Shown piece after piece: positions 50,625 to 51,897 of a stretch of 51,897 nt of DNA (the stretch's first letter is position 1; each line of letters begins with the position of its first letter). The stretch spans positions 1 to 51,897 of the forward strand of contig BDTR01000040.1 in assembly GCA_002897775.1 (NCBI GenBank). Reading direction: 5' to 3'. Position numbers and translations under genes: made by a program. Origin of the DNA: a bacterium BMS3Bbin08 (GTDB lineage: Bacteria > Nitrospirota > Thermodesulfovibrionia > UBA6902 > BMS3Bbin08). Below the pieces are notes generated by a model, which was not told the DNA's origin, ran no database searches, and was given only the letters and a program-made list of their open reading frames with translations.

Positions 50625-51329
50625 ATGGGATTCTGGGAGCTGTTGAGTTGGGATAATTTTTCAGCAAGCACTAATTGGAATTTTGTACTTCCATTTCTTG
50701 TAATTGCAGTTACGCTCGGTGGGTATTTGATTTCCATAAAATCTTCAAGACATTCAGAAAAAGCTATTAAGTATGCTGAGCAGGCTGTTAAGTTTGCACA
50801 GCACGCTTGGCTTGACCCTATGCCAAAATTTGACTGCCTATCTAAGAGTGCAGAATATTTTAAATTGGATGATGGAGGATATTTGGGCAAAGACGGGCAC
50901 GATAAGAAAAACGGATACATTTTCAAGATAAACCTATCACTCCAAAATATAAGTAACGTCCCTGCACCAATAAGAGACATACATATAAATGATTTCGTTC
51001 TCTCAGCAGATGGAGCTAAAGAAACAAGGGTGCGGATTAAAACTCCAGAGAGTTTACTTGTAAGGTGTTCCCCACAACTACCAGAGGAAAAACCATTTCC
51101 AAGATATAATCTCATACTTTCGTCATCAACTAATATACGTCCGAATGAGACTTTGGACATCGGTGTAAAAGGAAAACTGAGAGTAGCGATAGCCTTTGAA
51201 GATATTCCTAAAAAAATAACGGTTAATATACATACACCTAATCGCAAAGAACCTTTTCCGTTTATAATAGAAAAGGGAAATATAAGAGAAGAAACAATCG
51301 AAGGGAACGCCTGTGATTGGTTTAAATGA
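50625..51329 (+). CDS. Membrane-anchored protein of unknown function carried by the element
   Basis: About 234 aa from ATG 50625; longer in-frame starts back to 50502 would overlap the divergent regulator. One N-terminal hydrophobic helix (about 18-40, NFVLPFLVIAVTLGGYLIS), a helical linker (SSRHSEKAIKYAEQAVKFAQ) and a C-terminal beta-rich domain (KINLSLQNISNVPAPIRDIHI, later NETLDIGVKGKLRVAIAF) resemble small phage or island membrane proteins with an Ig-like sensor domain. Codon use is AT-richer than the chromosome to the left, which fits acquired DNA. Function unknown. An overlapping minus-strand ORF is less protein-like. Confidence 0.6.
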   Translation: MGFWELLSWDNFSASTNWNFVLPFLVIAVTLGGYLISIKSSRHSEKAIKYAEQAVKFAQHAWLDPMPKFDCLSKSAEYFKLDDGGYLGKDGHDKKNGYIFKINLSLQNISNVPAPIRDIHINDFVLSADGAKETRVRIKTPESLLVRCSPQLPEEKPFPRYNLILSSSTNIRPNETLDIGVKGKLRVAIAFEDIPKKITVNIHTPNRKEPFPFIIEKGNIREETIEGNACDWFK

Positions 51330-51383
51330 ACTGTACAATTTACTATACAGCCCTTCATAAAGACTTTGTTTGTCATGGCTTAT

Positions 51384-51416
51384 AGACCCGTCACTACCTT
51401 CATACGGTAGCTGTCT
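51384..51416. terminator. Hairpin between convergent genes
   Basis: AGAC...GTCT outer and CTACC-TTCATAC-GGTAG inner pairings lie between the membrane-protein gene and the excisionase-like gene. It could stop transcription from both sides. The inner stem resembles a tRNA anticodon arm, but no tRNA surrounds it. Confidence 0.4.
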
Positions 51417-51419
51417 CTA

Positions 51420-51692
51420 TCACTTTGTAGAGGGAACATAGTTAGCCTTTAACCAGTTATCTATATCTTTTTTACTGAACCTGAGAAGCCCTCCGACCTT
51501 ATAATATGGTATCTCGTTACGATGAATCCTTTCATAAATAAACCTCTTTGAAACTATCAAATATTCAGATAGAGAACCAACGTCAAAGATAACATCATCT
51601 TTTTTATTGTTGCCTGCAAGTAGAGGTTTAAGCATTTCTGCTACCTCTTTCGCAATATGCTTTAAGTCTTCTCTCTCAAGTTCGATTTTCAT
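51420..51692 (-). CDS. Excisionase-like helix-turn-helix (MerR/HTH_17 type) protein
   Basis: A 90-aa protein. The N-terminal helix (LEREDLKHIAKEVAEMLKPLL) is followed by a winged HTH of the excisionase family: FDVGSLSEYLIVSKRFIYER, IHRNEIPYYKVGGLLRF, SKKDIDNWL. It probably acts as Xis or a transcriptional regulator for the element. The start overlaps the stop of a small upstream reading frame (ATGA). Confidence 0.88.
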   Translation of the reverse strand: MKIELEREDLKHIAKEVAEMLKPLLAGNNKKDDVIFDVGSLSEYLIVSKRFIYERIHRNEIPYYKVGGLLRFSKKDIDNWLKANYVPSTK

Positions 51693-51799
51693 TGCCCTTT
51701 TTTATACTTTCTGTCCGGCTTGTTATGAGTACCTGTAACAAGCCCTACAAGCTCCATAAGCTCTTTAATTCCTGCCAAATATATGAGTACCCGTAACAC
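51689..51799 (-). CDS. Possible small protein translationally coupled to the excisionase gene
   Basis: A 36-aa frame from GTG 51799 (LRVLIYLAGIKELMELVGLV, then TGTHNKPDRKYKKGQ) ends in TGA overlapping the excisionase ATG. The ribosome site is weak. It lies over a tandem duplication whose other copy encodes a similar GIKE..VTGTH peptide in another frame, so it could be the intact end of a longer, partly duplicated gene. Confidence 0.3.
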   Translation of the reverse strand: MLRVLIYLAGIKELMELVGLVTGTHNKPDRKYKKGQ

Positions 51800-51821
51800 G
51801 CTCTTTAATTCCTACCATATA
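51724..51821. repeat. Imperfect tandem repeat (TATGAGTACC-GTAACA ... CTCTTTAATTCCT)
   Basis: A unit beginning TATGAGTACCTGTAACA at 51724 recurs at 51782, and each is followed by GCTCTTTAATTCCT and a CCAAATATA/CCATATA end. The first copy holds about 18 nt extra. The origin is unclear. Confidence 0.65.
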
Positions 51822-51897
51822 GAGGATTCCCGTATTGTCTTCATTTCCTGACCTGTGTTTAAAAGGTCTGGGTTCCAGTTTGCGATTGATGACGAAC

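Noticed and set aside
50588..51376. Minus-strand 262-aa reading frame opposite the island membrane protein
   Set aside because: The plus strand shows a plausible anchor, linker and beta domain. The antisense frame is Ser/Ile-rich with no ordered features. The choice remains somewhat uncertain because neither is recognised.
51384..51416. Possible tRNA (anticodon-arm-like stem with loop TTCATAC)
   Set aside because: There is no D arm, no GTTCGA T loop and no acceptor stem around it; better read as a hairpin between convergent genes.

Overview
The window looks like chromosome from an anaerobic or microaerophilic Gram-negative bacterium, with a short integrated element at its right end. Gene content (type IV pili with PilY1, NfeD/slipin, HflKC, BioW-type biotin synthesis, citramalate synthase, a mutase-type proposed homoserine kinase, a giant acyl-CoA dehydratase activase, a bS22-like mini-protein) and the very abundant short intergenic repeats fit Nitrospirota (Thermodesulfovibrionia-like) or a related deltaproteobacterial lineage. 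This assignment is an inference from gene content; no rRNA or other marker is present to settle it.

Layout. 1-5.2 kb (minus): a pilus-tip operon of a small exported protein, PilY1 and a GspH/FimT-type prepilin cut by the window edge. 5.6-6.9 kb: TldE/PmbA-type protein. 7.1-9.5 kb (minus): NfeD protease, slipin and a PGPGW membrane protein. 9.6-14.3 kb: a GGDEF/HD-GYP protein, queE, bioF and bioD. 14.3-15.8 kb: two different PIN-domain toxin-antitoxin modules. 15.8-17.1 kb: sparse DNA with two Cys/Trp-rich mini-proteins and one apparently broken small gene. 17.2-19.4 kb: lipA and an AlaC-type aminotransferase. 19.4-20.7 kb (minus): GAF/HD-GYP protein.

21.0-30.8 kb is the metabolic core, an aspartate-family amino-acid cluster: hom, a TusA-like protein, a HesA/MoeB-type E1 enzyme, threonine synthase, a MoaD/ThiS-like sulfur carrier ending in Gly-Gly-Phe, a NIL-domain protein, a second threonine-synthase-like enzyme, the proposed homoserine kinase, lysC and cimA. 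The mix of threonine genes with a full ubiquitin-like sulfur-carrier set suggests protein-thiocarboxylate sulfur delivery to homocysteine or cysteine synthesis. 30.9-34.9 kb: RseC-like protein, EF-G2, DUF948, YtxH and a small exported protein. 35.1-39.4 kb: the 1428-aa activase, followed by a 30-aa bS22-like gene. 40.0-43.9 kb: bioB, bioW, a lipid kinase and a geranylgeranyl-reductase-like flavoprotein. 44-48.7 kb: HMA protein, PsiE-like protein, membrane J-protein, CPBP protease, cold-shock protein, hflK and hflC.

49.2-51.9 kb: tRNA-Val(GAC) with a tyrosine integrase beginning 8 nt past its CCA end, then a Cro-type regulator, a divergent membrane protein and an excisionase-like protein. This is the left end of an element integrated at the tRNA; its far end lies outside the window.

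A striking feature is the set of short repeat and palindrome families. Purine/pyrimidine mirror tracts begin at or next to stop codons; CCCCGTT/AACGGGG-bracketed hairpins and REP-like GC palindromes lie between genes; and some repeats have entered coding sequence (bioF and the activase). Several promoters with operator-like dyads can be read (vapBC, bioD, psiE), and two genes may have leaderless transcripts (bioB, dnaJ-like).
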